This document shows positions 62,950-64,000 of a DNA stretch of 64,000 nt, in pieces. The notes beneath the pieces were generated by a model that saw nothing but the letters and a program-made list of their open reading frames with translations, was not told the DNA's origin and made no database searches. The stretch's first letter is position 1. Each line of letters starts with the position of its first letter. Origin of the DNA: Rhodothermus marinus DSM 4252 (GTDB taxonomy: Bacteria > Bacteroidota > Rhodothermia > Rhodothermales > Rhodothermaceae); NCBI RefSeq assembly GCF_000024845.1, contig NC_013501.1:2956874-3020873 (forward strand), given 5' to 3'. The position numbers and the translations under genes were made by a program.

Positions 62950-64000
62950 GGCCAGCACACGTCGCCGGTAGGCCGAAGGCGTCAGGCCCGTGTGTTTTTT
63001 GAAGGCCGCGTTGAAGGTGGACTTCGACGAAAAGCCGGCCTCCATGGCCAGGGCGAGGATGGTCAGGTGCGCCCGGTTCGGATCGGCCAGCAGCGCCTGC
63101 ACTTCCCGTACGCGGTAGCCGTTGATGAAATCGTAGAAACTCTGTCCGAACACCGTGTTCAGCACCTCGCTCAGGTTGTGCGGCGAAATGCCCAGGCGCT
63201 CGGCCAGTGCCTGCAGCGTCAGATCCGGCTGGCGATAGAGCTTTTCCGTTTCCATGAGGGCCAGCACCTGCTCCCGAATACGAGCGATGGCTTCCGGATC
63301 CAGACCGGAACGGGCGTAACGCGGCTTTTCGGGATGAGCCGGAGGGACGAAAGCCGGCGACAGGGAAAGCCCGGCGTAACTGAGCGCGCAGACGAACAAC
63401 GCCAGCGCCCAGAGGGTCAGATCGTCAAAAATAGAACCCGCATCCAGCCCTACCGGCGCCAGAGAAGCCGCCGTCAGCAGATAACCCCCAATCCCGAAGC
63501 CCGCCAGCGCCAGCCCTCCCAGCAGCAACACCCGGAGCCATCGACGGTGAACCGTAAGCCAGAGCTGCTGCAGACGCTTTCGGTATCGAACAAGCAGATA
63601 AAGCGTGCTCAGCAGATAGCCCGACGCGTGTGCCAGTTTAAACGCGGTCAGCACGCGAAGCATGCGTGACCAGAAACCATCCGGACGGGACAGAAACTGC
63701 ACCTTCGCCTCGGCCGACTGCAGGTAGAACGGAAGCAATCCCAGCACCAGGAGCATGAACGGAACGAGATGTAGCCCGTCGCTACGGCGTGCGGAACGCC
63801 CGGTGAGCATAGCCCGCACGTACAGATAAAGGGCCGGACCGTAAAGCAGCGTAACCGGAAAATCCACACCGAGCAGATGCGGCCATCGCTCCACCAGCCC
63901 GACGACATGTGCCGCCGCCAGGGCCAGATCCACAGCGAAAGCGCCCGTCAACAGCGCCAGCCACCCCAGCGGGTACCGCTGCCGACGGGCCAGCACGCCG
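62938..64000 (-). CDS. membrane-bound AraC-family regulator (5' end outside window)
   Basis: Residues visible: about seven hydrophobic segments (LGWLALLTGAFAVDLALAA, VTLLYGPALYLYVRAML, VPFMLLVLGLLPFYL and others) then an AraC DNA-binding domain (LTLQALAERLGISPHNLSEVLNTVFGQSFYDFINGYRVREVQ, ILALAMEAGFSSKSTFNAAFKKHTGLTPSAYRR). The frame is open to the window edge. Such proteins sense envelope signals and act locally; it probably regulates the adjacent TonB receptor gene. Confidence 0.85.
   Translation of the reverse strand, partial: GVLARRQRYPLGWLALLTGAFAVDLALAAAHVVGLVERWPHLLGVDFPVTLLYGPALYLYVRAMLTGRSARRSDGLHLVPFMLLVLGLLPFYLQSAEAKVQFLSRPDGFWSRMLRVLTAFKLAHASGYLLSTLYLLVRYRKRLQQLWLTVHRRWLRVLLLGGLALAGFGIGGYLLTAASLAPVGLDAGSIFDDLTLWALALFVCALSYAGLSLSPAFVPPAHPEKPRYARSGLDPEAIARIREQVLALMETEKLYRQPDLTLQALAERLGISPHNLSEVLNTVFGQSFYDFINGYRVREVQALLADPNRAHLTILALAMEAGFSSKSTFNAAFKKHTGLTPSAYRRRVLARKA

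Overview
The window is about 65% GC, very densely coded, and looks like chromosomal DNA of a thermophilic, aerobic member of the Rhodothermota/Bacteroidota, most likely Rhodothermus or a close relative. That assignment is inferred from the protein set: TonB-dependent receptors with an N-terminal carboxypeptidase-like domain, a secreted protein with a type IX secretion C-terminal domain, Bacteroidota-type promoters (TTG ~20 bp TAnnTTTG), a GH27 alpha-galactosidase and a type II sulfide:quinone reductase. There is no phage, insertion sequence or CRISPR array.

1-19.7 kb is mostly housekeeping: the end of a GatZ/KbaZ-like protein, a reverse block (CCA-adding enzyme, Gfo/Idh oxidoreductase, gamma-glutamyltransferase, macrodomain protein), then forward fabF-fmt, a degenerate galactokinase-like protein, MoxR ATPase, HprK, an M23 peptidase, a DUF2795 protein, an Omp85 protein, a cyclic-nucleotide-binding protein, an RlmD-type rRNA methylase, an SDR epimerase and a reverse MFS transporter.

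19.7-26.6 kb looks like a phosphate-starvation locus. Two promoters carry four 11-bp direct-repeat units (G-N-[T/C]-A-A-[C/T]) at exactly 11-bp spacing, with a TA of a -10 element 16 bp after the start of the last unit. They precede a TonB receptor/secreted beta-helix pair and a PlcP-like phospholipase plus glycosyltransferase pair. I infer Pho-controlled phosphate uptake and replacement of phospholipids by glycolipids.

26.6-34.4 kb holds recJ, a ferrous-iron operon (two FeoA proteins and FeoB) with a DtxR-like operator over its -10, an S9 peptidase and a CPBP-family membrane protein. 34.4-36.3 kb is a small decay zone: a rhodanese remnant, a broken HEPN gene beside an intact MNT nucleotidyltransferase, and a methyltransferase whose reading frame runs antisense through a neighbour. 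36.3-42.2 kb has a SulP transporter, two convergent SQR-family flavoproteins and an arsenic operon (arsR, arsN2, arsM) with two near-identical operators. Two tRNA genes (Leu-CAG, Asn-GUU) follow.

42.8-59.2 kb is a large hydrogen/ferredoxin region: hupE, hypB, an NAD(P)H-type FAD/Fe-S protein with pyruvate:ferredoxin oxidoreductase-like gamma-delta, alpha and beta subunits, then a complete group 3b [NiFe]-hydrogenase (beta, a cyclic-nucleotide-binding protein, gamma, delta, alpha), its maturation protease and hypA-F-C-D-E. The genes nearly all overlap or abut. The layout suggests coupling of H2, NADP(H), ferredoxin and 2-oxoacids. 59.3-64 kb contains an alpha-galactosidase, a convergent TonB receptor and a membrane-anchored AraC-type regulator cut by the window end.
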